Shown here: piece by piece, positions 8,687 through 16,560 of the stretch
Position numbering within the stretch: position 1 is the stretch's first letter
Layout: the number at the start of each line of letters is the position of its first letter
The notes under the pieces: model-generated
Database searches by the model: none
What the model was told of the DNA's origin: nothing
Seen by the model: only the letters and a program-made list of their open reading frames with translations
Position numbers and translations under genes: made by a program
Assembly (NCBI RefSeq): GCF_022012295.1
Contig: NZ_JAKLTN010000004.1
Span: 113,590-177,589 of the forward strand
Source: Dechloromonas hankyongensis
GTDB lineage: Bacteria; Pseudomonadota; Gammaproteobacteria; Burkholderiales; Rhodocyclaceae
Direction: 5' to 3'
Length of the DNA stretch: 64,000 nt

Positions 8687-9705
8687 TGGCGAAGGCAAAA
8701 AAAGGCGGCAGCGAAGAGGATTTCATGGCTTTGGCCCGCGCCCAGCGTGAGTCGGCAAAACCGGCGCCCAGCGCCGGCATGGTCATGACGCATCCGCCGG
8801 CCGGCCCTTCCAAGAGCATCGATGAGGTGCTGGCCGAAAACGCTGGTGCGACCAGCGACGCCGTCGTCGAAACGGCTCCGGTCCAGGTGCCGCAGTTTCT
8901 GCTCAAGGAAGCCCAGCGCAAGGATTTAGACTCTAAATTCCTGCCGGTCTCCGAAATTCGCCACTCGGCCTATCAGGTCAGATCGGTGGCCGACCCGGAA
9001 TACATCGAGCAGCTGATGGAAAGCATCCAGCAATCCGGCGTCATCAGCGCGATTGTCGTTCGCCCGGTTAACAGCGGCTACGAGATCATTGCCGGACACC
9101 ATCGCTTCGAAGCCTGCCGCCGCCTAGGACACGCGACCGTGCCAGTGGAAATCAAGGCCATGACCGACGCCGAAGCGGCCATGGCGCTGACTTCCGACAA
9201 CTTCGTGCGCAAGGAACTGGGTGCCTACGAACGCTACAAGCACGCCAAGATGCTCGCCGACAAGGGCTTCTGCAAAACCGGTCGCGAAATTGCCGTCGTG
9301 CTGGGGGTCTCTCCGGCCCAGGTTTCGCAGATGAAGGCGTTCGACTCGTTCCCGGCGGGTGCGAAGGCCATTCTCGAAGCTAATCCGAATCTGCTCGGTT
9401 ACGATGCGGCACGCAAGCTCGAAGATGTCGCGACAGCCGAACCGGATCTGTTCACCGAGGCGCTGATGCAACTGGTTGCCGGCAAGCTCCAGCAGAACCG
9501 TATCGAGTCCTGGATCGACGCCAAGCTGAAATCCGGATCGCTGCGCATGCGGCGCAGCCATTTCGTGAAGATCACCCGCCCGGGCCTGACCGCACCGATC
9601 AAACTGACCTACACGGATCGTGAGGCAAAGATCCAGGCCGAGGGGCTGAATATCGAGAAGCTGCAAAAGCTCATCGAAGCCAATCTGGACGATCTGCTGG
9701 TCTGA
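8686..9705 (+). CDS. parB: ParB centromere-binding protein
   Basis: 339 residues counting from ATG 8686, which overlaps the parA stop; a GTG one codon earlier is the alternative. The N-terminal 75 residues are flexible. The ParB/Srx CTPase-like domain starts near residue 85 (LPVSEIRHSAYQVR) with the nucleotide-binding phrase AGHHRFEACRRLG. A helix-turn-helix follows (TGREIAVVLGVSPAQVSQMK), then a C-terminal dimerisation region. It loads at parS and partners ParA. The codons for residues LDSK near 8927-8938 contain a 15-bp palindrome proposed as a parS site, with TTA and AAA codons unusual for this gene. Confidence 0.95.
   Translation: MAKAKKGGSEEDFMALARAQRESAKPAPSAGMVMTHPPAGPSKSIDEVLAENAGATSDAVVETAPVQVPQFLLKEAQRKDLDSKFLPVSEIRHSAYQVRSVADPEYIEQLMESIQQSGVISAIVVRPVNSGYEIIAGHHRFEACRRLGHATVPVEIKAMTDAEAAMALTSDNFVRKELGAYERYKHAKMLADKGFCKTGREIAVVLGVSPAQVSQMKAFDSFPAGAKAILEANPNLLGYDAARKLEDVATAEPDLFTEALMQLVAGKLQQNRIESWIDAKLKSGSLRMRRSHFVKITRPGLTAPIKLTYTDREAKIQAEGLNIEKLQKLIEANLDDLLV
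8924..8938. promoter_or_regulatory. Candidate parS site 1 (inside parB)
   Basis: ATTTAGACTCTAAAT, perfect 7-bp arms around one central base. It sits in the parB coding region in GC-rich DNA and forces AT-rich codons. The only other copy I see is at 9707. A pair of matching palindromes confined to parB is the expected signature of a replicon-specific centromere. Confidence 0.75.
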
Positions 9706-9706
9706 T

Positions 9707-9721
9707 ATTTAGAGTCTAAAT
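9707..9721. promoter_or_regulatory. Candidate parS site 2 (just after parB)
   Basis: ATTTAGAGTCTAAAT, the reverse complement of site 1, beginning one base after the parB stop codon. Identical arms with a single central base. Confidence 0.75.
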
Positions 9722-9734
9722 CCTGCCTTGCCCG

Positions 9735-9760
9735 AAAGCGCCCCTTCACTGGGGCGTTTT
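9735..9760 (+). terminator. Terminator after parAB
   Basis: Stem CGCCCC/GGGGCG (9739-9744, 9751-9756) with loop TTCACT, extended by AAA/TTT pairing and ending in TTTT. The A run on the other side could let it also act for transcripts arriving from the recombinase side. Confidence 0.75.
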
Positions 9761-9876
9761 CCATTGAGCGACGGCCTGGTGTGCTGTTTGCCCGTTCCGC
9801 GCCGGCCGGACGTCTTTATCCGAAAACAATCGGCTCGCGGCAAGCGTGTCGTCCGCCGACTCTTCAGATGCCGCTT

Positions 9877-11715
9877 CTAGGTATTCCGCAGAAACTTTCC
9901 CAGTTCGGCGATGCTGCGTTTTTTCTCGGCCTGGACATAGATAGTGGTCGTCTGCAGGCTGGCGTGGCCCAGCACTTTCTGTACGACATCAAGCGGAACG
10001 TCGCTGGCTACCGCATGCGTGCCGAAGGTATGGCGGAAAGCATGCGGGGCGGCTCGATGCAGCTGGCCACGCTCCCATTCGTCGAGCGGAAAAGTTTCGT
10101 CGGTGGCGATGCGGCGCAGGGCTGTCTTGATGACCTGGTAAAGTCCGTCGACCGAAAAGCCGCGTTCCAGCAATTGCTGCTGCTCGTCGAGATGCTTGGC
10201 CTGGGCGCTTTGTGTCGGCGGGGCCATCAAGGGTGAAAGCAGTGGCAGTTCACTCAGGCCGTAGGAAAAATCGCTGCCGCGATCGGCCCAGTGCGCGCGT
10301 AAGGCATCAACCGCCCGCTTTGTGGGAAATACCGTCCGCCACTTGTTGCGCTTGCCAAGGACATCCAGTTCCCACAGATCGGGCGTGTCCGGCAACGACT
10401 TGAGCTTGTCGCGCGTGGCGTAGGCGGCCTCTTCGCGACGAATCCCGGTATCGCCGATCAACAGCAAGGCGGCCCGTACCAGGCGGAACTGGGCCGACAT
10501 CGACAATTGCGCGGTTGCGCCGCGCAGCCGATAACGCTGGCGAAGCACCTCGTCCGGGGTGGTGCACAACTGGTCGATCAGGCCGCCGCCGGCGATCAGT
10601 TTCGACCACAGGGCTTCGGGCAAGGCCTTGTCGATCTGGATAGGATGTATCGCCGTCGCGACCCGCGGATCGGCAACCGTCATCCACGGATTTCCGCCGA
10701 GGTAGCGGACATTGACCAGCCAGTTGAAGAAAAGGCGGATGGCCTGGATGGCATAGCGCTGGCTCGCTGGCGACAAGGGTCCGGCGAAGGGACGCCATCC
10801 ATGGTCATGGCGCTTCCGTTTCAGCCCCACCCAGTTTGGGGGAATGGACGCGATGAAATCCTTGTAGGCTTCGCAGTCGTCCTGCAGTACCGCCGACATC
10901 GGCGTGCTACGCACCGTGATGCACCAGAGCAGGAAGCGCTCGATCTCCTTCTGGTAAGCGCGGCGGGTTTTTTCCTGGGCGCGGAATTTGTACAGATAGG
11001 CGTCTATGGCATCGCGGTCATGGCGAGCCGAGATCAGGCACAGCCCGCTGTGTCGGTTGCGGCCTTCATGGCCATCGAGTTCGTATGGCAGCAGAATGCG
11101 CTCGATCGGCGCCAGATCCGTCTGCCCAGGGCGCAGTACGACACAGGACGCTGGATCGGGCTGTATATCGGCCCCGAGCGTCAGCTCACCGATCTCGCTT
11201 GCCTGGCTTTGCAACCAGGCGACGATGCGGGCGGCCTTGCCGGCGCCGATACGCGGGATAGGTTTCCACCAGCCGTTGCCGCGCGTTGCAATCAGCGCCA
11301 TCAGGTCGCCCAGACTGCGCGCACCTTCGGCGCGCAGAAGCCGGGCTATCGCCGGCCGGAACCATGCGGATACCGGATCGTTGCGCTCCGGCTTGCTGAA
11401 TTGGGTATCCGCTGCCTGGACCAGAAAATTGACCAGCTTGCCCGACCAGGCATGGCTGCGCCGGGCGTTGCGTAGCAATTCCGCGACATGGGCGTTGTTG
11501 TCGATGGCGCGTTCGATCAGCCGATCGCGCAATTCCTCCAGCCGATTCTGCAGTTTTCCGTCGCTGTTGCAGTCGAGGACCTGCAGATCGTCCTCGTGGT
11601 AATACAACGCGCTGATCTGATGCAAGGGCAGACGATTCAGCCAAGCCCGCAAGGCTGTGAAATCGACCCGGGTGAAATGTCTGGCGTGCAGCAGAACCTC
11701 ATTGTGCTGCGCCAT
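9877..11715 (-). CDS. Large tyrosine recombinase / phage-integrase family protein
   Basis: 612 residues, well above the usual 300-400. The C-terminal third carries the tyrosine recombinase residues: Arg in GDTGIRREE, Lys in LGKRNKWRT, HAFRH near 558-562, a second His in LGHAS (584), and the nucleophile Tyr in TTTIYVQ (593). A SAM-like core-binding domain lies near residues 250-360. The first 200 residues are an extra domain. Related large recombinases commonly lie beside parAB on betaproteobacterial megaplasmids (general knowledge), and dimer resolution is the likely role. It ends 171 bp from parB, converging on it, and overlaps the WGR gene by TGATG. Confidence 0.85.
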   Translation of the reverse strand: MAQHNEVLLHARHFTRVDFTALRAWLNRLPLHQISALYYHEDDLQVLDCNSDGKLQNRLEELRDRLIERAIDNNAHVAELLRNARRSHAWSGKLVNFLVQAADTQFSKPERNDPVSAWFRPAIARLLRAEGARSLGDLMALIATRGNGWWKPIPRIGAGKAARIVAWLQSQASEIGELTLGADIQPDPASCVVLRPGQTDLAPIERILLPYELDGHEGRNRHSGLCLISARHDRDAIDAYLYKFRAQEKTRRAYQKEIERFLLWCITVRSTPMSAVLQDDCEAYKDFIASIPPNWVGLKRKRHDHGWRPFAGPLSPASQRYAIQAIRLFFNWLVNVRYLGGNPWMTVADPRVATAIHPIQIDKALPEALWSKLIAGGGLIDQLCTTPDEVLRQRYRLRGATAQLSMSAQFRLVRAALLLIGDTGIRREEAAYATRDKLKSLPDTPDLWELDVLGKRNKWRTVFPTKRAVDALRAHWADRGSDFSYGLSELPLLSPLMAPPTQSAQAKHLDEQQQLLERGFSVDGLYQVIKTALRRIATDETFPLDEWERGQLHRAAPHAFRHTFGTHAVASDVPLDVVQKVLGHASLQTTTIYVQAEKKRSIAELGKFLRNT

Positions 11716-11942
11716 CAGCCGGCTACCTCGCGATAACCGTGTTGCTGGCGCTGCCGGGCGAGCGCAGTAACCCGTTGCTCGGCCATGGCCACATTGGCGA
11801 CCACTTCATGGCGCTGCTGGCCGCGCTGATTGTCCTTACCGCCCCAATAGCGGGAAACGACCAGTTCGCCCCACAAATCACGGCTGCAGCACAACACGTA
11901 GTAACGATGTGCGGTTTCGAAGCGACGCGGTAACGGAAGCAT
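11715..11942 (-). CDS. Small WGR-domain protein
   Basis: 75 residues. The segment RYYVLCCSRDLWGELVVSRY followed by WGG matches the WGR domain, a nucleic-acid-binding fold named for its Trp-Gly-Arg motif; here the third residue is Gly. It forms a two-gene operon with the recombinase, whose start overlaps its stop. It could be an accessory DNA-binding factor for recombination, but that is inferred only from the overlap. The AT-rich leader at 11943-12060 with a GATAAT/ATTATC inverted repeat probably holds the promoter. Confidence 0.65.
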   Translation of the reverse strand: MLPLPRRFETAHRYYVLCCSRDLWGELVVSRYWGGKDNQRGQQRHEVVANVAMAEQRVTALARQRQQHGYREVAG

Positions 11943-12004
11943 GAATAGGCCCTTAGTGTGCCGAAGCTTGCATTATGCCGAAAATTCACCATAAACGCAG
12001 ACCC

Positions 12005-12020
12005 GATAATAACAATTATC
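12005..12020. promoter_or_regulatory. AT-rich inverted repeat upstream of the WGR-recombinase operon
   Basis: GATAAT and ATTATC arms separated by AACA. It lies in an unusually AT-rich 100-bp stretch, about 63 bp upstream of the WGR start. Possible operator. Confidence 0.4.
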
Positions 12021-12138
12021 AGGCAATAATAAGAAACGAGATACGCTTTCGGATGCGGAAATCGTGCGCAAATTGCGTTCTTTGACGAAGGCCACGCCTC
12101 AATCCCGCGCATCGACCAGCAGCGGCCGTTATGCCCGC

Positions 12139-12453
12139 CTAACCTTGTTGGTGGCGTGGTCGGCCGTAGATGGCGCGGAGTTCGTCCTTGGCGGCTTCCA
12201 GGCAGCGGCGGCGTTCGGCGGGAAGCTTGCGGCCGGCGCGGTTGACGTAGAAGTTGAGCATCGACATCGCTGACTGGAACGCTCCAGCCTTGCGCTGTCG
12301 GCTGTGTTCGGCCGAGCGCTGCAGCGAGCGGGCGATTTCCCGCGGATCGGACAGCGAAAATACTCCCGGTTCAAGGTCGAGGGCGTGGCTGATTTCCGTC
12401 ACCTGCTGCGACCAGCGCCGGGGGGTGTCGCCCGACCCCGCCTTGGCTGCCAT
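12139..12453 (-). CDS. DUF3175 family protein
   Basis: 104 residues. The pattern W-S-x-x-V-T-E-x-S-x-A-L-D-L-E-x-x-V-F near the start, the segment IARSLQRSAEHSRQRKAGAF, and SAMSMLNFYVNRAG identify the DUF3175 family of small basic soluble proteins of unknown function. It starts 3 bp after the stop of the PfpI-like gene and is surely co-transcribed with it. No catalytic motif is visible. Confidence 0.8.
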   Translation of the reverse strand: MAAKAGSGDTPRRWSQQVTEISHALDLEPGVFSLSDPREIARSLQRSAEHSRQRKAGAFQSAMSMLNFYVNRAGRKLPAERRRCLEAAKDELRAIYGRPRHQQG

Positions 12454-12456
12454 TGT

Positions 12457-13095
12457 TTACCCGGTAAGTTGGCTGCCCGGTTCCTCCTGGACGTTGTGCT
12501 GGCGTTCGCTGACGTTGAGGTCGCGGGCTGCCGTGTCGGTTTTGGTCAATTCATCGAGAATGGCCTGATCGAAGTCCGGAATGTCCTCCGGCTTGCGGCT
12601 GGTGACCAGCTTGCCGTCGACCACCACCGGCGCATCGCTCCATAGCGCCCCGGCATTGCGCAGGTCTTCCTTGAGGCTAGGCCAGCTGGTGACCTGCTTG
12701 CCCTTGACGATGCCGGCATCGATCAGCGTCCACGGGCCGTGGCAGATCGCCGCAATGGGTTTGTCCTCGCGCGCGAATTCGCGGATGAAGGTGATCGCCT
12801 CGGTGCTCAGGCGCAGGCGGTCCGGGTTGGCGACGCCGCCGGGCAGGACCAGGGCATCGAAATCGCCGGGCTGGGCGTCGCGGACGTCGAGGTCGACCGG
12901 AAAGCGGCCTGCTGGCTCGGAATGGTGATATCCCTGCAATTCGCTGCCCGGCGGCTTCGGCGCGACGAGGATGGTCCGCGCGCCGTGCTGCTCGAGAAAG
13001 GCGCGGGGCTGGATATATTCGGACTCTTCGACGCCATCGGTCATCAGGATGGCGATTTTCTTGCCCTGCAGGGCGGGACTTTGGGTGCTTGGCAT
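12457..13095 (-). CDS. DJ-1/PfpI family protein (YhbO/PfpI-like)
   Basis: 212 residues. The nucleophile elbow is intact: AAICHGPW with Cys near 118 and His 119, and the supporting Glu lies in DGVEESEY. Family members are glyoxalases, deglycases or chaperones in stress responses; which activity applies here cannot be told. A charged C-terminal tail of about 30 residues extends beyond the fold. Start ATG 13095 follows GGAGAT. First gene of an operon with DUF3175; a -24/-12-like promoter lies at 13142-13157. A second, secreted DJ-1-type gene occurs at 55117. Confidence 0.9.
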   Translation of the reverse strand: MPSTQSPALQGKKIAILMTDGVEESEYIQPRAFLEQHGARTILVAPKPPGSELQGYHHSEPAGRFPVDLDVRDAQPGDFDALVLPGGVANPDRLRLSTEAITFIREFAREDKPIAAICHGPWTLIDAGIVKGKQVTSWPSLKEDLRNAGALWSDAPVVVDGKLVTSRKPEDIPDFDQAILDELTKTDTAARDLNVSERQHNVQEEPGSQLTG

Positions 13096-13141
13096 TTGGT
13101 ATCTCCTTCACCGGGGAATGCGGCCGGAACGCCTAGCTGCC

Positions 13142-13157
13142 TGCAGTCGGCGGTCCC
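13142..13157 (-). promoter_or_regulatory. Sigma-54-type promoter candidate for pfpI-DUF3175
   Basis: On the reverse strand: GGGACCG, spacer CCGA, CTGCA. GG and GC are 10 bases apart as sigma-54 requires. The predicted start is about 36 bp before the PfpI start codon. Confidence 0.45.
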
Positions 13158-13234
13158 GGCAAGGGAGATGGGCGGTGGCCGGTAAAGACGGCCACTGCGC
13201 TGTAAGAATTGCATCGCGGCAGTGCCGGCAATGG

Positions 13235-13272
13235 GCGCCCACCGGATTCTGCGCCGAGCATCCGGTGGGCGC
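13235..13272. repeat. Perfect 13-bp inverted repeat between divergent operons
   Basis: GCGCCCACCGGAT (13235-13247) and ATCCGGTGGGCGC (13260-13272) with a 12-base spacer. It lies between the two predicted -24/-12 promoters of the PfpI and CxxCxGxG genes. The genes diverge, so it is not an ordinary terminator; an activator site or mRNA leader hairpin is possible. A weaker 7-bp repeat (GTGGCCG/CGGCCAC) lies at 13175-13195. Confidence 0.5.
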
Positions 13273-13288
13273 TGGGCAAAGCCGCTAC

Positions 13289-13304
13289 GGGAACGGTGCT
13301 TGCA
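13289..13304 (+). promoter_or_regulatory. Sigma-54-type promoter candidate for the CxxCxGxG/hemerythrin genes
   Basis: GGGAACG, spacer GTGC, TTGCA; GG-N10-GC spacing is exact. The predicted start is near 13315, 30 bp before the ATG at 13345 with its CAGGAG ribosome site. Confidence 0.55.
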
Positions 13305-13344
13305 CGCTGGGTAGCGGTTACCACCGCCCTCAGGAGTCTTGATC

Positions 13345-13554
13345 ATGCCCGACGATATTTCCAAAAAGCCAGCTTACCAGCCATCACAGCGTTTTCCCGG
13401 CGGCATGAGTCCCGGCGACGAAGCGCCGGAGGGAACGCCGGGTACCGGCCAGGTTGTCTGCAGTCATTGCGCCGGCAGCGGCGAGGTCGAAGGCGTTGAC
13501 TGTCCCGACTGCGAGGGCACTGGCTATGTCATCGGCGGTATCGGTGGCGCCTGA
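13345..13554 (+). CDS. Small zinc-finger-like protein (DnaJ CxxCxGxG type)
   Basis: 69 residues. After a disordered Pro/Gly-rich first half, the protein has CSHCAGSGEV and CPDCEGTGYV, two CxxCxGxG repeats as in the DnaJ zinc domain, enough for one zinc site. No J domain is present. Start ATG 13345 is 8 bp after CAGGAG; an in-frame TTG at 13339 is less likely. It may act as a redox or chaperone accessory. It precedes the hemerythrin gene by 117 bp and probably shares its promoter. Confidence 0.65.
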   Translation: MPDDISKKPAYQPSQRFPGGMSPGDEAPEGTPGTGQVVCSHCAGSGEVEGVDCPDCEGTGYVIGGIGGA

Positions 13555-13671
13555 TCGTCGACGGCACACGACTGCCGTGAGGACGGGCGGGGATGGAACG
13601 GCTTCTGGGCGGGGATGGATGAATGGCCCGAGAGCGAGCGTGATAGCACATTCATTGAGAAAGGAATTGCC

Positions 13672-14160
13672 ATGAGACCCGAACAAAAAACCGACACCAC
13701 GACAAAAGCGCATGCCAAGGAAAAAAGCGCCCTTGAACTGCTGAAGGCCGACCACGAAAAGGTCAGCCAAATGTTTGAGGAATTTGAGGAAACGCACACG
13801 GCCAGCAAGAAAAAGAAACTGGCGGTCGAGATCTGCACTGCGCTGACGGTGCATGCCCAGGTCGAAGAGGAACTCTTCTACCCCGAGGTCAAGGCGGCGC
13901 TCAAGGACAAGACACTTGTGCCGGAAGCCACCGTCGAGCACGCGGTGATGAAGGAGTTGATCGCCCAGATCGAAGACGACGAGCAAGGCGGTGAAATGTA
14001 CGACGCCCGGATGAAGGTGCTTTCGGAATACGTGAAGCACCACATCAAGGAAGAGCAAGGCGAGCTGTTCCGCAAGGTCAAGCAATCGTCGCTCGACCTG
14101 GCCGAGCTGGGCGAACGGATGGCCGAGCGCTTCGACGATCTGCGCGCCGCCAAGCATTGA
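13672..14160 (+). CDS. Hemerythrin HHE-domain protein
   Basis: 162 residues. The His/Glu ligands of a four-helix di-iron hemerythrin-like domain are visible: LLKADHEKV, then HAQVEEELFYPEV, VEHAVMKELI and VKHHIKEEQGELF. The N-terminal 35 residues are Lys/Thr-rich. Cytosolic members sense or bind oxygen or NO, or protect iron; the exact role is unknown. ATG 13672 follows GAAAGGA, whereas an upstream in-frame ATG at 13615 lacks a good ribosome site. No separate -24/-12 element is visible in the 117-bp gap before it, so co-transcription with 13345 is likely. Confidence 0.85.
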   Translation: MRPEQKTDTTTKAHAKEKSALELLKADHEKVSQMFEEFEETHTASKKKKLAVEICTALTVHAQVEEELFYPEVKAALKDKTLVPEATVEHAVMKELIAQIEDDEQGGEMYDARMKVLSEYVKHHIKEEQGELFRKVKQSSLDLAELGERMAERFDDLRAAKH

Positions 14161-14328
14161 CCGGTAGCTGCCGGGCGGGACTCCAGCTGGGGCCGATGCT
14201 GTCCGCGCCGCCGGAAGCGAAGCGGGAACGGGCGCTTCGGCCGGCGGATCAGCGGGACAGCGGCCCGGCCTGCCGAGCGGATCGGTGGCAAGCCGGGCCA
14301 TGGCGCAACCGACTTTCCGGGGCCGCGC

Positions 14329-14844
14329 ATGTCTTTTGACCAATTACCGCCCTTTCGCGACGACGGAGCGATCAACGTGGTGGTCGAAACGTCGGCCGGC
14401 TCCCGTTGCAAGCTGAAGTACGAAGCCGCGTCAGGCGCTTTCGCGCTGGGCAGGATCCTGCCGGAAGGATTCGTCTTTCCTTTCGATTTCGGCTTCGTTC
14501 CCGGCACCCGGGCCGAGGACGGCGATCCGGTCGATATCCTGCTGGTCGCCGAAGCGGGCACGGCGCCGGGCTGCGTCGTGCCGGCCCGGCCGATCGGTGC
14601 CCTGACGGCGGAACAGTCGGCCAAACAAGGCAGGCGCGTGCGCAATGACCGCATCCTGGCCGTTCCGCTCGTCTCCCGCCAATACGCCACCCTGTGCCGG
14701 CTCAGGGATATGGCGCCGGCCTTGCGCGAGCAGATCGCGTTTTTCCTGACTTCATATGGTGTGCTCGACGGCAAGAACCTGCGGATCACCGGGCAGCATG
14801 GCCCGAATACCGCCGTGAAGCTGATCCGGCAGGCCTTGAAATAG
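14329..14844 (+). CDS. Inorganic pyrophosphatase family I-like protein
   Basis: 171 residues. It shows the family I soluble PPase layout: KYEAASGAFALGRIL, then PFDFGFVPGTRAEDGDPVDIL, where the metal-binding D-G-D-P-x-D motif is intact, and RNDRILAVP. It would hydrolyse PPi to phosphate with Mg2+. It is somewhat divergent from the housekeeping enzyme, for example in the N-terminal third, so it is probably a paralogue. It lies 168 bp after the hemerythrin gene; that gap shows no promoter I can support. Confidence 0.85.
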   Translation: MSFDQLPPFRDDGAINVVVETSAGSRCKLKYEAASGAFALGRILPEGFVFPFDFGFVPGTRAEDGDPVDILLVAEAGTAPGCVVPARPIGALTAEQSAKQGRRVRNDRILAVPLVSRQYATLCRLRDMAPALREQIAFFLTSYGVLDGKNLRITGQHGPNTAVKLIRQALK

Positions 14845-14927
14845 GCAACCAACTTTTCCCGATGGAACCCGCGGCCGGCATATCATCGGCAAGGGCCAGC
14901 GGAAGCGTGGGCTCTTCATGTTGAAAC

Positions 14928-14943
14928 GTAACAATCATGTTAC
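14928..14943. promoter_or_regulatory. Candidate operator of the HipBA-like pair
   Basis: GTAACA and TGTTAC arms separated by ATCA, in a short AT-rich patch 30 bp before the HTH gene. HipB-type antitoxins bind palindromes in their own promoters, so this is the likely autoregulatory site. Confidence 0.6.
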
Positions 14944-14973
14944 TATTTTCAAAAATTTACGCATATCAACGTT

Positions 14974-15312
14974 ATGCCAAAACCTTCGCTCGCTTTGTCC
15001 AGTCTGCCCCCTGCGGTGACTGCGGCATTGGTCGAACTGGGGGAAAACCTGGCGGTCGCCCGCAAGCGCCGGCGTGAGTCACGCCAGGTCTGGGCGCAGC
15101 GCCTGGGCGTTTCAGTGCCGACGCTGACCCGCATGGAACGCGGCGACCCCGGCGTCGCCGCCGGCATCTACGCCACCGCGCTGTGGATGATAGGGCGCAT
15201 TCCGGCACTAGCCGAACTGGCCAACCCGGCCCTCGACCATGGCGCGCTGGAGCAGGAAGTGCAGCAGGCCCGCCGGCGCTCGCAGCGCCGTCCGGATGGC
15301 GGTGAGGCATGA
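14974..15312 (+). CDS. HipB-like HTH regulator (antitoxin)
   Basis: 112 residues. An Xre-type helix-turn-helix is seen at about residues 24-60 (VARKRRRESRQVWAQRLGVS, then VPTLTRMERGDP). The basic tail after residue 90 could contact the kinase. The stop overlaps the hipA-like start by four bases (ATGA), the usual toxin-antitoxin arrangement. It probably represses its operon at the 14928 palindrome. Confidence 0.8.
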   Translation: MPKPSLALSSLPPAVTAALVELGENLAVARKRRRESRQVWAQRLGVSVPTLTRMERGDPGVAAGIYATALWMIGRIPALAELANPALDHGALEQEVQQARRRSQRRPDGGEA

Positions 15313-16547
15313 GCCGGCTTGCCGAAGCGCCTTCCTACCAGCCTGCCGATTCCCTCTACCTGTGGTGGCTGGCCGATCCGGCTGCGCCGCGCCTGGTCGG
15401 CACGCTGACCCTGGTCAAGTCGCTGCGCGGCATCTCGCTGCGCTACGCGCCGGCCTGGCTGGCTCAGGGCTTCGCATTGAGCGAGGATCTGCCGCTGCGC
15501 GACATTGAATTTTTGCCTGAACGTGACGGCATCGTCGGCGCGGTGGACGATGCGCGGCCCGACCGCTGGGGCGAGCGGGTCATCCGCTACCTCGACAAGC
15601 CGCCGCGGCTGTCGCTGCTCGAATACCTATTTTTCGCCGGCGACGAGCGTTTCGGCGCGCTCGGCGTGTCGACCTCGGACCGCGCCTACCAGCCGCGCTG
15701 GCACGGCCCCCTGCCTTCGCTGGGCGATGTCGATGAACTGCATGAACTGGTGCGCCGGGTCATGAACGGCGAACCGGTGCCGGCCGACCAGAAGCGGCTG
15801 CTCGCGCCCGGCACGCTGGGCGGCGCCCGGCCCAAGGCGCTGCTCGAAATCGACGGCCGGCAATGGGTGCTCAAGTTCGGCGAGGGCGATCCGTTCGACG
15901 CCCCGCTCGTCGAGCACGCCAGCATGACGCTGGCCGCCCGCGCCGGGATAGCAGTCGCCGCGACGCGCGCCGTGCCGCTGGCGCAAGGGCATGCCGTCGC
16001 CGTGCAGCGCTTCGACCGCGACGGCGGCCGCCGCCTGCACGCCCTGAGCGCCCACGTCGCGCTGCGCGCCGCCGGCGAGAAGGAGATGGGCTATCCGGAA
16101 CTGGCGCTGTTGCTGCGCCGGCGTGGGGTGGTCGAGGGCAATCTTTACCTCGAACAGATGCGGGAACTGTTCCGGCGCATGGTCTTCAACATCCTCATCG
16201 ACAACACCGACGACCACGAAAAGAACCATGCCCTGCTCGTCGATACGGCCGGCCATTACCGGTTGGCGCCCGCCTTCGACGTCCTGCCCGCCGCCCAGGC
16301 GCTGGGCTACCAGCAGATGCGGGTCGGCCTGCAGGCCAACGACTCGACCCTCGACAACGCGCTCAGCGAGGCCCGCCTGTTCGGCCTGAAGCGCGACCAG
16401 GCGGTCGCCGAAGTACGTCGGGTCATCGCCGCGGTGGCCGGGTGGCAGGCGCATTTCGCCGCCTGCGGGGTGGGCGCCGGCGACATCGAACTGCTGGCTA
16501 CCGCCATCGACCGGCCGCATCTGCGCGGGCAGCGCGACGGTTTCTAG
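15309..16547 (+). CDS. HipA-like Ser/Thr kinase
   Basis: 412 residues, the normal HipA length. The N-terminal subdomain leads to the Gly-rich loop TLGGARPKALLE and the ATP lysine in WVLKFGE. The catalytic loop is NILIDNTDDHEKNHAL with Asp and Asn present, and the metal-binding Asp is in LAPAFDVLP. All kinase residues look intact. HipA kinases phosphorylate targets such as glutamyl-tRNA synthetase and cause growth arrest; the target here is unknown. On a secondary replicon the pair may also stabilise inheritance. Confidence 0.88.
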   Translation: MSRLAEAPSYQPADSLYLWWLADPAAPRLVGTLTLVKSLRGISLRYAPAWLAQGFALSEDLPLRDIEFLPERDGIVGAVDDARPDRWGERVIRYLDKPPRLSLLEYLFFAGDERFGALGVSTSDRAYQPRWHGPLPSLGDVDELHELVRRVMNGEPVPADQKRLLAPGTLGGARPKALLEIDGRQWVLKFGEGDPFDAPLVEHASMTLAARAGIAVAATRAVPLAQGHAVAVQRFDRDGGRRLHALSAHVALRAAGEKEMGYPELALLLRRRGVVEGNLYLEQMRELFRRMVFNILIDNTDDHEKNHALLVDTAGHYRLAPAFDVLPAAQALGYQQMRVGLQANDSTLDNALSEARLFGLKRDQAVAEVRRVIAAVAGWQAHFAACGVGAGDIELLATAIDRPHLRGQRDGF

Positions 16548-16560
16548 GGAAGCGGAATTG

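Noticed and set aside
13575..13600. GGCACA-CGACTGCC stretch before the hemerythrin gene as a -24/-12 promoter
   Set aside because: GG to GC spacing is 9 bases, which sigma-54 does not tolerate well; the gene is more simply read from the 13289 element.
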